From NCBI RefSeq assembly GCF_018691265.1, contig NW_024881328.1:42231015-42295014 (forward strand): a stretch of DNA of 64,000 bases. The letters are read 5' to 3'. The notes under the pieces are model-generated. The model made no database searches and had not been told where the DNA came from. It was given only the letters and a program-made list of their open reading frames with translations. The translations under genes were made by a program, and so were the position numbers. Position 1 is the first letter of the stretch. Every line of letters starts with the position of its first letter. The stretch comes from Tyto alba. Lineage: Eukaryota; Chordata; Aves; Strigiformes; Tytonidae. Of this stretch, positions 1 through 11,520 are shown piece by piece.

Positions 1-1423
1 TCAACTTCCAGCGACCGAGCTGGGCTGGCTTGGTCGAAAGGAAAAATCTGAATTTTGATCGATTGGGGAAATCCAGACAGCCTGTTCCTTGCTCCCTCCT
101 GCTAGCGATATCGTAGTGTCCTCTGCTGGGCACGATGTGATGGTTGTCCAGTCCCGGACCCGTGCGTCCCCGAAGGCTCCACTCCCCTCCTCGCTTCTCC
201 AGTGAGCCAAGGGTAAATAAAGAGTGTGACAAAGTAGTCGAGGCTAAGGAGAGCAAAGGGAAAAGGAGAGGAGGAGGAGACCTGGTTTCTGCTGCTTTTT
301 TGCTTCGGCTGTTAAAAGATCTTTCCAAAATGAAATGAAAGCCCTGGGATGGGCATTTTGATTTTTCCTCCCTTTCTCACAGCTCCTCTTTTTTCACCTG
401 CACAAAAGGTTTTAAGTTGGAAAAAAAAAACAAAACAAAACAAACAGCTGCAATCAGGAATTTTTTTTTAGTTCTGTTCATCTGATCCGAAATCAAGATC
501 TAGGGGTTTTTCTCTTGTCCATGCAGAGAAAGTCACTGGATCGATCCTGAGCCTGTTGGCAGCAGTATAACTTCTCGGTGAGGACATTTTTGAAGTGTTT
601 TTTGCATCAGGCAGCTGCTGGAAGCCAGCCCCATGCTTGGCGGCGACTGAAAGCACCGCTGGTGGTGCTGAGATGGGCACTGCAAGGTCTCACCGGGTCT
701 CGTTCCTAGAGGTGCAGATGTGCTGCTGCCACCTGGCTCCAGTCGGGACCGTGGGGACAGGCAGAACGGTCACTTCAGGAACACGAGGAGCTGCGTTTTA
801 AGAGCAGGTCAGCTCTTAGGCACCGTGGGGACTCTCTGTGTGTGTCCCAAAGAGGGGTTTCCTTTCTGTTTACAGGGGGCGGGAGGAGAGGAGGGAAAGG
901 CAGGGGATGCAAAGCAACAGTTGGCATCGATCTTGGGCAGGTTGCAAGTGGCGTGGATGCCCCTGAGAATCAGGCATGGCAAAGGGGACAGGCTGAGGAG
1001 GAGGAGGAGAGGGACTGTCTTCTTGAACTTAACAGCTTTCACTGAAGTTTTTCAAACAGCAATAGAAAATAACAGCGTTGGGTACTCAGCAGGGTGCCTG
1101 TAATGTCACGACATACCCGGATGCCCCAGGCTATTTTGAGCCCTGAATATTAACTTATGTTTAAGGTCTTCTCTGACTTTTTCTACACGTAGTAGTGGGG
1201 ACTGGAGGCAGCCTCGGGACGTGACCTCTCAGCACGGAGCAAGTCATCAAGGAGTGAGAAAGTAATGCTTGAGAAATGGCTTTTGTGCACTGAGGTGGCT
1301 TTCACACACCGTGGGGTGCTGAGCCTTTCCCTTCTCCAGCTCTCTCTCCATGATCGAATAAGGGTCCAGCCCCATATCTCTCAAGTCAGAAAACACAAGA
1401 GCCATTATTGTTAGTATTGGGGT
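1..1423. other. Sequence downstream of UGT1A, no gene recognised
   Basis: Short open frames occur on both strands, but none resembles a known protein or has convincing splice context. There is purine-rich sequence around 240-290 and 985-1015 and an A-rich tract near 421-445. No mobile element was recognised. Confidence 0.5.
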
Positions 1424-1429
1424 TTTATT
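1424..1429 (-). terminator. Candidate polyadenylation signal of UGT1A
   Basis: AATAAA on the minus strand, about 725 nt downstream of the shared stop codon. It is the only canonical signal I noticed in the 2.15 kb beyond the stop. A 3' UTR of about 0.75 kb would be close to that of mammalian UGT1A. No cleavage site can be proven without transcripts. Confidence 0.5.
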
Positions 1430-2154
1430 TCTAGGACTGGGGTTATGGTCTTTACCTGAACATCATGTACAAAGAGCAAATCAGTGGGGTTTTATAACCA
1501 TCGCTTACAAAGGTCTCATCACCTAACAAGGTAAGCTCCAGATACAGAACTCTGCCTGATGGGGAAACTTGGGTGAAACACCAGTGGCTTTACAACCATT
1601 TCCCTGCTGAAACCTTAATTTTGTTCAGGGTATTGCGCGGGCACACAGAACCCATTCAAGATGTGCGTCTAGCTTGGCTTATGTGACACATATTGTCAGT
1701 GTGTAACATTTGCCTCTTCGATGACAACAGCTATGTGAGGATTTCAAAGCGCTTGATAAACCCGAGAGTCTCACACTAGAGCAAATGGTTCTCTTAAAGC
1801 CCTTGGAGCAAAGTCTTATACATCTCCATTGCATATAGAGGTAAAAAAAAAAAAAAATAAAAAATGTCACAGCGAGTCCTTTGTACACCAAGACATGGAA
1901 GCCAGGAGCCTTGGACTTCACACTAATATCTTCCCAAGTGACTGAAGCACTCCTATACAAACTATTTTTAACAAGTGATTCTTAATTAAAGGCAAAAATT
2001 AAATCAGTGAAACAATCCCTCCCATGGTGCTAGTTTAAAGGAATGCGACTATTTCTTGACTGAAAGTCAGCAATTATTTTAGTGAAATCTGAGATGTTCT
2101 CTGATCCTTCTGGTCTGGAGCAGAGGCCTTATCTCCTACCGCCGGTTGCATCTG
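1430..2154 (-). other. UGT1A: Presumed UGT1A 3' untranslated region
   Basis: The stretch between the shared stop codon and the candidate poly(A) signal. It has no extended open frame and contains a T-rich run (minus strand) opposite 1842-1865. Assignment as 3' UTR is by position only. Confidence 0.5.
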
Positions 2155-2452
2155 CTAATGAGACTTTGATTTGGTTGGCTTTCTTGTTCTTCCCTTCTTA
2201 CAGCAGCACCTGCGGCAGCAGAACAGGCAGCACTTCAGAGAAATGAAGAGGGAGACGAGCACCACAGCGAGGAGGAAGGCGATGACATCCAGGGAGTGGT
2301 ACTGGATCCAGTTCAGGTCATGAGCAGCGGGTCGCAGGTGTGGGGCCCCTTTGTGTCTCATTACAAACTCCACCCAGTGCACAGCCAGGTCCAGGGGGTG
2401 GATGGGTCTGTCGAGGTGAAGTTCTGAGAGACGCTTGATGTTCTCTTTGTAC
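2155..2452 (-). CDS. UGT1A: UGT1A shared exon 5: membrane anchor, ER-retention tail and stop
   Basis: The last coding exon of every UGT1A isoform. The acceptor (CTTGACAG) precedes 2452, and the split Lys codon AA|G from exon 4 restores the frame. In order it encodes the conserved stretch ending in [20 protein letters not shown], one hydrophobic transmembrane helix ([16 protein letters not shown]), and a short basic cytosolic tail ending KSKSH, a KxKxx dilysine ER-retrieval signal like that of mammalian UGT1A. The tail directly after the membrane segment has seven cysteines within eleven residues ([11 protein letters not shown]), far more than in the human protein. Confidence 0.96.
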
Positions 2453-3823
2453 CTGTCAAGAAAAGTTGTTGGGTGTTTTCAGTGACTTGTGCTTCTGAGA
2501 CTGAGTCCCCAGAAAAAAAGGGATGCAGTGTCAGGTGTCTGATGGCTCACCGGAGGCTTCTCTGATGGGGTTTCCCCACCACCACCCCTCCATGAGAACG
2601 ATAATGGCAAAGTTACGGGCCGAGAAAAGTGCTGTTTTCAATGACCAAAAAAGAGGGAAAGGTATTAGAAAAGAAGAAAAAGAAAGAGCTTAGTTTGAGC
2701 TGTCAGCAAAATCTCTGGGGTGAAGGTACCTGGCGGAAATGTGAGACTGGGTGTAGAAAAGCCATCCAGCTTTTCAAGATCAAGATGCATTCTTCTTATC
2801 ATTATTACTGTTGTTGTTATTATTGCTCTAAGAACAGTGATTAGGAAACAATGGCTCTAAGGTGCCATTTCTCAGAAACGTGATGGGGAAGAAGATGCTA
2901 AGGACTGAGAAGCCCTAATGACAACAAAGAATGGGAGGGAGAAGAGGAGGGTATGTCTTAAAGCTCCCCTTTGCTGTGACACCTTCAACCACCTCGGGCA
3001 TGGTGACTGCAATACTGTGATGTCTAGTGTGGGTGCCTGTACTGCCTCAGCATACACCTGCATGTTCATCCTGCTCTGGGCTGGAATTGTCCAGCCTTTC
3101 TGAGCCAGGGCAGCAGCTGACTGTGCTCATACAGCTCCTTATGAGCACTAAAGGGGGAGAAAAATAACTGAGAAAACTAATCTGTAAAATAAATGAGTGA
3201 TAACAGCTACGTTTAGTAAACCCCACCAGGTGGGAGGCAATGCTTCCTGATGCGCTACAGCCTCTGAACCATCCTGAGACACTGCCACTTGTCTCCCTCC
3301 TCCTGCTGCTGTGCAGACAGCAGCTCTGGGCAACCCTCATACGAAGAAAATCACCCAGGCAGCTGAGCCTTTTAACCTTTTCAGTCTCCCCACTGATTCT
3401 TGTCACCACTGATTTGGGGAGCAAAAGCAGTTTGCCACATCTCCCTTCACCGATTGCCTCATCCATGACATTGTGTCAAAGCCCTCAACGTCACTGCCTG
3501 GTAAATTTGGCTTTCAGCAGGTGGCACATCTTTTGTCAACTTGATTTCTTCCATTGCACTTATACCCCAACTTCTCTGATATCTGCATCCTCTCCTATCA
3601 GCCAGTTCTTGTCACCTAACGATTATAATCCCAGGCAGTGAGAAGGACGGCGCTGCCACAAGGAAGAGGACGAGGTTAACCCATGGCAAGCATTAGCTTC
3701 TCAGTGATGTAACTTTGATATAAGAAGGCGTTTAAGAACAGATTAGTATTCTGTTAAACTGGAAGCTAGAGTGCTGGCGTTACACAACAGTAGAAGGAGG
3801 AAGGCTGTGCTTCTATTACTGAC
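2453..3823 (-). other. UGT1A intron 4
   Basis: Intron between shared exons 4 and 5, with donor GTCAGT after 3824 and acceptor CAG before 2452. Inside are GA-rich sequence near 2620-2690 and a TTATTATTAC-type microsatellite-like stretch near 2796-2825. No other gene or mobile element was recognised. Confidence 0.85.
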
Positions 3824-4043
3824 TTTTTATCGTTAATAACCGCTTTCAGGGCAGTGGATATGTCCTTCGAAGTCATCTCGAGTATATTCAGCGTCAGTCC
3901 CGCTCCCCGGGACTCTACTCGCTTGGCGTTGTCCATCTGGTCTCCAAATAAAGGCATTAGTACCATGGGCACCGCATTGCATATGCCCTCGTAAACACCG
4001 TGTGAGCCTCCGTGGGTAATAAAGGCACGAGTCTTAGGGTGAG
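3824..4043 (-). CDS. UGT1A: UGT1A shared exon 4: UDP-glucuronate binding signature
   Basis: A 220-nt exon, exactly the canonical UGT1A exon 4 length. It starts with two bases of a split Ala codon and ends with AA of a split Lys codon. It encodes [20 protein letters not shown], then the [18 protein letters not shown] core and [20 protein letters not shown]. This is the heart of the UGT signature that binds the UDP-sugar: the HGGSH glycines and His contact the nucleotide, and the DQ pair contacts the glucuronate. The residues known to matter are all present. The acceptor is TCCTCCACAG and the donor GTCAGT. Confidence 0.97.
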
Positions 4044-4851
4044 CTGTGGAGGAAAGAAAGACTTGCTCAGCTATTTGATTCGTTAAGTCGTAGTAACACA
4101 TCCCTGGGGAAAAACCTGCGCATAAATGGCGCTGGTAGGTATAAATCAAGAACTTTGGGCTGTCACGTGCATCATTACTTACTGCAGGGAACAGGACATC
4201 ACAGGGGATGGAACGAACCTTGAGTTGCAGAGCACTGTCTTGCTTTGGGTAATCTCTGGAAAGCTTTGCATAATTCTCCAAAGCTTCTCAGAATTTAGGA
4301 TGAAATCACAGCCAAGTCAGGTTGAAGAGGATGTTACCATTGCTTACCTTTTTACCATGTCTTCCATTTGCTGGTTTTGCAGATCTTCCGCAGCCGATCC
4401 CTGTTATCTAATCAATAAATGCACTCCTGGCAGTAGCATGTACAATTTTACCACTTGAAAAGCCTGATGACCTGTCTGGAAATGCTCACTTGGGGACCTT
4501 AAATTTTCTTTTCGGTCCAGTAGACAAAAACATGACAAAACCCCATGGCTGGGTGTAAAGACTAGCTAGTCAGAGATAAAGACCCCCATTTTTGACAGTA
4601 AGGGTAGTCAAGTGTTGGAACACCTTTCCAAGCAGAGTTGTTTCACAATTCAGCAATTTTGAAGTAGAAGTCAGGTAAGTTTCTAAAAGATGAACTCTGT
4701 TCAAACAGCAAAGACTGTAAGGAAGTCCTGTGGCCCACAGTGATGCAGGGAGTCAGCACAGATGGTGCTAATGGGGCCTTACAACAGCAGCTTTGGATTA
4801 AAAAAAAAAAAAAAAAAAATGCTGGTATTGCTCAAGGTATCTCAGACCTAC
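4044..4851 (-). other. UGT1A intron 3 with a poly(A) run
   Basis: Intron between shared exons 3 and 4. It contains a 20-base A run at 4800-4819 on the plus strand, only 32 bp from the donor of exon 3. No mobile element body could be recognised next to the run. Nothing else is seen. Confidence 0.85.
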
Positions 4852-4939
4852 CTAGAAGATCATTCTGTGGCAGCCACTTGACAAGCTTTACGTTTTTCGG
4901 CAGGTTGGGGGGTGCCTGTCCCGTGTATCGCCACAAAAC
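4852..4939 (-). CDS. UGT1A: UGT1A shared exon 3
   Basis: An 88-nt exon, the canonical length. It starts in phase 0 with Val-Leu-Trp-Arg-Tyr-Thr-Gly and ends in phase 1 before donor GTAGGT. It encodes the start of the sugar-donor signature, including the strand ending [10 protein letters not shown] that packs against the uracil ring in the family. The acceptor CTCTTGAAAG and the donor are both clear. The frame joins exon 2 (Gln-Thr) and exon 4 (Ala-His-Pro) without disruption. Confidence 0.97.
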
Positions 4940-5205
4940 CTTTCAAGAGAAGTAAACACAACGTCATCTCTCAGCAACTGGCCTCTTGCTGCTCCTCAGT
5001 GGGTTTGAAAAGCACAGCTAAAAACATCTGTGGTGCACAAAAGCTGTTTCACTGTGCAGAACAGCTGGGGTGCTAGTTTCTTCTGGCATCAGGGAGCAGG
5101 AGAAAGAAGGGAGGACCAAACACACCGAAAGCCGAAGGTGATCATATGCTGTATTTGAAAACAGTCCTGAATTGCTGTGCTGGAAAGAGAAGAGGGAAAC
5201 CATAC

Positions 5206-5337
5206 CGTTTGGGGGACTGATCCCAAGGCATCTGCGATTTCTGTGGCTTTCTTCATAGGAATCTCAGAGACCATGGAGCCCAGCGAGAAGACAACAATGC
5301 CGTGTTCTCCAGAGGCATTCACAATGTCTTCAAATTC
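5206..5337 (-). CDS. UGT1A: UGT1A shared exon 2
   Basis: A 132-nt exon, the canonical length, in phase 0 at both ends. It encodes [20 protein letters not shown], then the [19 protein letters not shown] stretch, ending in PQT. This is the first part of the C-terminal domain and includes the [10 protein letters not shown] strand and loop that contact the donor phosphates in the family. Every first exon in the locus can splice here. The acceptor is TTGGCAG and the donor GTATGG. Confidence 0.97.
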
Positions 5338-7883
5338 CTGCCAACACAAAGCATAGGCTTAGTCACTTCCATGTCATATGCTGTAACTTCCGTCACGTTC
5401 CCACAAAACTATCTGGAAAGGCAGTAAAATGAACAGTTAACACAACAAAATAATGATCAGGAAAATTAGTTATCTGGATGAAAACGAGTGCCAGGGGAGA
5501 AAAATGGGCACAGGTGGATGAACCAAGTTATGGAGGTGCATGAGTGTTTGCAGAATTGAAGCCCAAACTGATATTCGGTATGGACAGGAGAAAAAATTTA
5601 CTTTTAAACAGTCACGTAGTAAAGCCTGCTTGCTCAAAGACATCAGTTTCTGCACGGTGAAAAAGATGCTGTACCAAATTCAAATTCATCATCGTACTTT
5701 TCCTGGCAACCAACCCCCAGGTGAATACATCGTGGTTTATTTTCACATTTATTGCAAGTCGGCTGCTTTAGAGTTGATGCTTTTCTTTTCAAACTATGCA
5801 GCTGCAAAAGCGAATTAAGATTTTGAAGTGTTCTGACAGCAGATGTCTCTAATTTCTAATATCTCGATTTATTGGGTCTGCTTCGACTATGAGAATATTG
5901 AACCACTGCCAGGGTTTTTTTATCTGTTTTGTTTGTTTGATTTAAATAAAAGAAGGACTAGGAGATCTGTCACTGGAATCCAAGAACAAAAGGATTCCGA
6001 TGAAGCATAAAAACAGCTGAAGGCTGGAGAAAAAGTCCTGTGCCATAGAAAAATATTTGGTAAAGCCAGGGAAGGAAAGACAAAACTGGAGGGAATTGCT
6101 GCGGGCAGAGTTAAATGAGTGGAATAAAATGAACTAAACGTTTCTGTAAGTCTGACAATTGAAATGTTGTTTCTAGGGTCTGAGGGGATAACCAAGACTG
6201 ACCCTCTTAGTTTACGCTCTGTTACCTATTTTCGTGGCTGACCAGAGTGCCACGGCCCTTCGCTTGGACTGGATCCCAAATAGAAGGACCCAGCGAAGGT
6301 CTGCTGATAGTTGCACACTGGACGGCAGACCTGATCCTCTCCTGGGGGCAAACAAGGTGAAACGCAACTCATTTCAGGACTTGGTTCTGTCTTACCAGAT
6401 TTCTCTGAAGAAATGTTCTCTATTAAGGTGTCGTAGATATCTGGTTGGGAACTCGGGGCTCAGTTCTGTACAAACTCACAGACATCTGGCAACAGCAAAA
6501 TCCTTCCCAAACTACAAATGTGCTTTTGGTACAAAATTCATCTGCAGTTCCTGATGCAGTGGAACAGATACGGCTATTTTGGGATGTATTTAGCCCTATT
6601 TATTTTCTGTGGGACCAGTCACAACAGTTTTACTCTGTTCTTTAAAAGTTTTTCTGTGCCAAGGTCTGACTTTCTGCTTAGAAATGCCACTGCGATTATG
6701 AAACCACTATTTGCAGTCCTTCCTTTGGAATAGGTGCGTAGCATTAAGACGCAGAGCTGCTCGAGCGGGGCCAGAGGAGGCCACGGAGATGCTGGGGGGG
6801 CTGGAGCAGCTCCCCTGGGGGGCCGGGCTGAGAGAGTTGGGGGGGTTCAGCCTGGAGAAGAGAAGGGGCCGGGGAGCCCTTCGAGCGGCCTCCCAGGGCT
6901 TAAAGGGGGGACAGGGGAGGTGGGGGGGGACTCTGGGTCAGGGGGTGGGAATGGGACAAGGGGTGACGGTTTTAAACTGTCAGAGGGCAGATTTAGATGA
7001 GATCTAAGGCAGAAATTGTTCCCTGTGCGGGGGGTGAGGGGCTGGCCCAGGGTGCCCAGAGCAGCTGTGGGTGCCCCCTCCCTGGAAGGGTTCAAGGCCA
7101 GGTTGGACGGGGCTGGGAGCCCCCTGGGCTGGGGGAAGGGGGCCCTGCCCGGGGCAGGGGGGTTGGAACCAGATCATCTTTAAGGTCCCTTCCAACCCAA
7201 ACCATTCCGTGATTCTGTGGTTTTACTAAAGTCTTTTTAACAACCAGCTGCTTGTATCAGTGGGACCTTTATGAATTACCCACAGTAGACACTCACTGGA
7301 AAATAAGAGAAGGCACTAAGAATTAGGAGGATTTCTTCGTGGAAAGTGACAGGCATCCCATATTCAGGAAGCTTGGCATAGTTCAACCAAAATACAGTTG
7401 CAGCCCAGATCTGGTACAAAGTACTTTACACAGAAGAAGCAGATCTCTTGCTGCTTCACTGGGTGGTGGGGATTTCATCTGGGTCTGCCAGTGTTTGAAA
7501 TTCTTGCAGAAATGGTCCTCTTCCCTTGAGCAGGGGACTAAGAAGATTTGGCCTGCTGCATTACTCTAGCTTGCACCAAGTCTTGTAAGCAGGTATACAA
7601 AACAAAATTACTGGAAATAAGCAGCCAGGAAATACCGGGGGGGGGGGTGGGAACTGGAAAAGCCCAGCTTTGTATGCCTGCTTGTCTGGGAATCTGGAGG
7701 TCTCCCACAAAGTAATGTACTCCTCCATGCACAAGGGATGCACGCAGAGCTGCAAAGTGCTTCCTTAGCCACTTCTACCTTGCTCTTTCATCTGTTATTC
7801 TTTAATGCTGCCAGGAGCTCCATCTCATGGTGAGAGCCAACACTGCAGCCACAGCTAAACTAGGAAAAATAAAGGTAACTAAC
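5338..7883 (-). other. Intron between first exon A and shared exon 2
   Basis: Common intron separating the first-exon array from exon 2. It holds one CR1 fragment (listed separately) and a G run near 7639-7648. Nothing else was recognised. Confidence 0.85.
6725..7222 (+). mobile_element. CR1 LINE, 3'-terminal fragment
   Basis: Typical avian CR1 3' end. There is a GC-rich segment (CAGCCTGGAGAAGAGAAGG-type core at about 6849), the TTCCCTGTG...GGGTGCCCAGAGCAGCTGTGG segment, and the closing CCTTCCAACCCAAACCATTC...GTGATTCTGTGG tail at 7187-7220. It is 5' truncated, as most CR1 copies are, and inserted antisense to UGT1A. The good preservation and G-rich runs suggest a relatively young copy. Confidence 0.92.
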
Positions 7884-8735
7884 CTGTGATAATGCTTTTT
7901 CCTGAGTGCAGCTTACACCTCCGATCAAGACCATATTAGGCATTAAGGGCCTGGGGTACTCAAACACAAAGTCATATTTCATGAGCCAAATAGACGCGTG
8001 GCTGAACAGCTCAAGCACTGTTGCCTCTCGTTGGAGGAATTCTTTGATCAAATGATCATATGGTGAATAAAGAAAGCTGCAAGCCAGGGAACTGCTTAGG
8101 CTAGCTATGAGATTGCCCACGCGCTGGAGGAATGCCATGCGGTCCGTGTAGCGAGTGAAGAACCTAGGAATGTAAGAAGGAGGATTTGGACAGAGGGTAG
8201 CGTGGAACTCTAGACTGCATGGCAGTCCCCGTACGAGGTACACAGAAGGTAGGGAGAGATGTTCAGCCACTATCTGTCCACATGGAAAAAAAGGATCCAT
8301 AAAGACAGCATCAAATTTTCTCTCTTCAAGGTATTTGACCAGCTCTTTGTTAGACAGAAGACGTCTGCAGGAATCAAAGAACATGGTTGTAATATTTGCC
8401 ATTTTTGAGAATTTTTCCAAGAAAGGCTGAGGTGTGAAACTCCTATAGCCCAGCTTTTTAAATTCTGTCTCCACATACTCCTTGGTGTAAGGCACGGAGT
8501 ATGTTTTCATGGTATAATGCACCGACGAATTGATCCGCAAATTTATCTCGGGCGCAACCACCACGATTTCATGTCCCTTCTGTCTGAGCCGCTCCACAAC
8601 CGGGCGCATGCTGAGCCAGTGGCTGCCATCGATAGGTACAACCAAAAGCTTTCCACCTTCAGAAAAGGTCCACAGGAGCAGGAAAACCACAACCCAGGAG
8701 GCAAGAGCATTAAATCCTGGATTTGAAGAAGCCAT
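7884..8735 (-). CDS. UGT1A: UGT1A alternative first exon A (nearest to exon 2)
   Basis: Open first exon of 284 codons, starting at the ATG at 8735 and ending at donor CAG|GTTAGT. It encodes a hydrophobic signal peptide ending ...LLLWTFSEGG, then KLLVVPIDGSHW with the catalytic His at residue 39, and FDAVFMDPFFPCG with the partner Asp of the catalytic dyad. The C-terminal part, PPSYIPRFFTRYTDRMAFLQ, is followed by the ASIWLMKYDFVFEYPRP motif and ...ALSQ. With exons 2-5 it gives 529 residues. The Phe-Phe-Pro after the catalytic Asp and the Leu-Val-Arg in the SVYLVRG motif differ from the other copies. Substrates cannot be inferred. A TTTAAAA element about 25 nt upstream could be its TATA-like box. 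Confidence 0.95.
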
Positions 8736-10056
8736 TTTCCTTGTGCTGTCAGCAAAGTTTTAAACGGCTGCAAAAAACTACTGCAGGGGACGAGTGAATC
8801 GTGAGGTACTTTGCACTTTAATCTTAACTAAAGTTAAGTGTTTAATTTTTAACGGATTGTATGTTTGTGGGCAGAAATTAGGGTAATTTTTAACTGTGGG
8901 TAAAGGTTCGGTTTATCATCTGTGCACACAGAGAAGGTTTTTAGCAACTGGGTGCTGCAAGGTAAAACTGAATGCTTGAATTAACATTAGAAGATTCCAA
9001 TGCTTGAGGGAGAAGTGTCAAGCAATTGGCCACGTGTTGCACTGAATAGCTGGAGACAGTTATGAATGGGAGGTAACACCTGACCAAGCAGTCACTATCT
9101 TATTAACACGCAGTTAATGATGAACTCCCTGCCTTGAGTCTGCTCAGCTGATTGGACACAAAACTTGGAACAAAATCTGACCTTTGGATTACCTTGTGCT
9201 GTCAGAGTCTAAACAAGAAGCAATGATTGACAGAGATTTGATATACAATAGGTTGATAAAGTTTATCTTCAGATTTGTTTCTGTATCGTCACAGTTATCA
9301 AAGTGAAAGCCCTGAATCTACAGTAGTAAATGCGATGCAAGCTTAGCAATAACTTCTGCTGTTGCAACACCACCGTGGTCCAAAAACCAGAATAAACAGC
9401 TGACATCTGCTCTATTTGCATAGCCCACTACGGAGATTTAAACAAGCTAGGGAGGCAAGGTAGATAATTACAATCCTGATGGCTTCTTTTTTCCTAATCA
9501 TCTTCTTATTTGCTATCTTACATTGCTTCTTACACAAATTCAGAGGCAAAAGAGCTCCCTCTACCATCTCTGATTGCATATCCCGGGTCTCGGAGTGTTC
9601 ACATGCATTATCAATCTCTATGGCACACTATGAGTGCCTGGGTATATACAAAGAGCTAGTTCCACATGTTCATTTCTCATCAAATCAAGTCTCCTGCAAT
9701 TAACTGGTATTCCACAACTGTTAGGGATATTAAGTTGTATGACCTAGAATTATTTTGTCATTTATCTAGCTATAGCACATGTTCCATGATTGTCTAATAT
9801 TACGGCGATATGCCTGCAACAAGCTAAACTATACCTAGGCAGCTACATAGCTTAGGGAACTTCACCTATGGCCTCCCAGGGAGAAACTCTTCAGCTGCTC
9901 GGAGTGCAAGTCTTGTGACTATAAGAGCCTGAGATTCCTACTTCTAAATCATGCCTTTCTGATATTCAATCCCATATTGCCTCCAGCACAAATACTACTA
10001 TAGGAAGCACTTAAAAAAAAAAGCAAATCTTAAATAATCGCTGAACAATGACAAAC
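8736..10056 (-). other. Region between first exons A and B
   Basis: The promoter flank of exon A lies at the low-coordinate end. AT-rich sequence at 8815-8855 includes GTTTAATTTTTAAC, only loosely HNF1-like. A short open frame on the plus strand at 9479-9703 has no recognisable similarity. No mobile element was recognised. Confidence 0.7.
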
Positions 10057-10914
10057 CTTTGATAATGGCTTCTTCTGCTCACAGTTGATGCCTCCAATAT
10101 AGACCATATTTGGCATTATTGGGCGCGGATACTCAAAAACAAAGTCATATCTCATCAGCCAAATCGATGCTTTGCTAAATAGTTCCAGTATTGTTACTTC
10201 TCTGTGAAGAAACTCAGAAGCTAAGTTCTCATATTTTAAGTAAAACAGATAGCAAACCAAATGCTCTGAAAACCCAACCAGGAGGTTCTTCACACGCTCC
10301 ATAAATGCCATGTGATCTGAACTAGATGTGAAAGTCCTCGGCACATAAGAAAAAGGACTGGGACACTGGGTAGCTTTGTAGTCTAAGGTACATGGAAGAC
10401 CACGCATGAAGTACACTGAAGGGAGAGAGAGATATTCAGCAACAATCGGTCCACAGGGCAACACAGGATCCATCATAACAGCATCAAATTTGCTGTCCTG
10501 GAGGTACATCATTAGTTCTTCATCATATAAGAGATGCCGACAAGTAGAAGAGAACATGTTGGTCAGTTCTGATATATTGCTGAGTAAAATTGTAAATTTG
10601 TCTAGAAAGGGAGGGTTTTCAAAACTTTTTTCACCGATGGACTGGTAGTATCTATCCACAAACTCCTGTGTGTAAGGCACAGAGTATGTTTTGATGGTGA
10701 AAGATTGTGAGCTTTTCATGAGCAAAGTGGCATCAGGAATCACTGCAACGATTTCGTGCCCCCTCTCCCAGAGCTTCTCCAGAACCACACGCATGCTCAG
10801 CCAGTGACTTCCATCCTGAGGCACGACCAAAAGCTTCCCACCTTCCGCCAAACTCCAGAAAGAAAGAAAAAGAACAAGCCCAGCATATATCTGGTACCTC
10901 CACATAACTATCAT
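10057..10914 (-). CDS. UGT1A: UGT1A alternative first exon B
   Basis: Open first exon ending at donor AAG|GTTTGT, so its last residue before exon 2 is Lys (PLSK), not the usual Gln. From the ATG at 10914 it has 286 codons. The N-terminus MIVMWRYQIYAGLVLFLSFW then reads as a 25-residue signal peptide, which is why I prefer this start. In-frame ATGs also exist at 10905, 10953 and 10971. It carries DGSHWLSMR with the catalytic His (residue 37 from 10914), FDAVMMDPVLPCG, and the ASIWLMRYDFVFEYPRPIMP segment. The TATA-like TTATAAAT at about 11000 would place the transcription start close to 10972. The predicted full protein is 531 residues. Confidence 0.93.
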
Positions 10915-10998
10915 GGGGCTGTGAACAGGAAAAGAAATTAATTGTTCCTTCATACTTCTCCCAGGGAACATATGAAAGCAAAAAATAGCTGTACCTCA

Positions 10999-11006
10999 TT
11001 TATAAC
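10999..11006 (-). promoter_or_regulatory. TATA-like element of first exon B
   Basis: TTATAAAT on the minus strand, about 85-95 nt upstream of the preferred ATG. Its spacing predicts a start site near 10972, so the upstream in-frame ATG at 10971 would be at the very cap and unlikely to be used. Confidence 0.4.
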
Positions 11007-11520
11007 TTGATGGTTTTTAATCTTTACCTCTATAAAATGTTTACTAAGGTGGGTTGTTGGAGTTCAAAGATCACGTTTTAAACAGTAATAAACACGCTGA
11101 TAAGCGTGATATCAAGGGATCTAAAGCAAGAAGCATTTCCATGCATTTAAGTTATCTTAAATGATTCAGATTAGCAGGGCCTTTGATTAGCAGAGGTAGC
11201 AGTTGTTTGCCGAGGGATTTTTCTGGGTCAGGGTTGTTTTAAGTAAGTCACTGTGAACTTGACTGTCCTGTGCCAGATTTAAGTCAGGAATCAACTTTTA
11301 TGGCCACCGAGCTTCTCTGGGGAGCTTATAATACAAGAAACATGTTGTACTATTGACATGAAGGACCTAAATCTCCAACTTTCTCTTTTACACCTTTGCT
11401 CAGAAAGGTGCCTGGAGTTCATACAGGACATTTCTACACGGTAAGCAAGATCTGGCATGCCAAGCAGTGGTGTCACCAAAGTTTGGGTAACATATTAACC
11501 AAACACCTTTTCATGTAAAC

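Noticed and set aside
3240..3641. 133-codon open frame on the plus strand in UGT1A intron 4
   Set aside because: Opposite frames are also open, the Leu/Ser-rich sequence has no recognisable domain, and no splice or promoter context supports it.
4800..4819. A run considered as the tail of a retroposed element
   Set aside because: No element body or target duplication is recognisable beside it, so it is left as a simple repeat.
9479..9703. Plus-strand open frame starting MASFFLIIFLFAILHCFLHK
   Set aside because: It looks like a signal peptide, but it is short and AT-rich and has no similarity or flanking exon signals.
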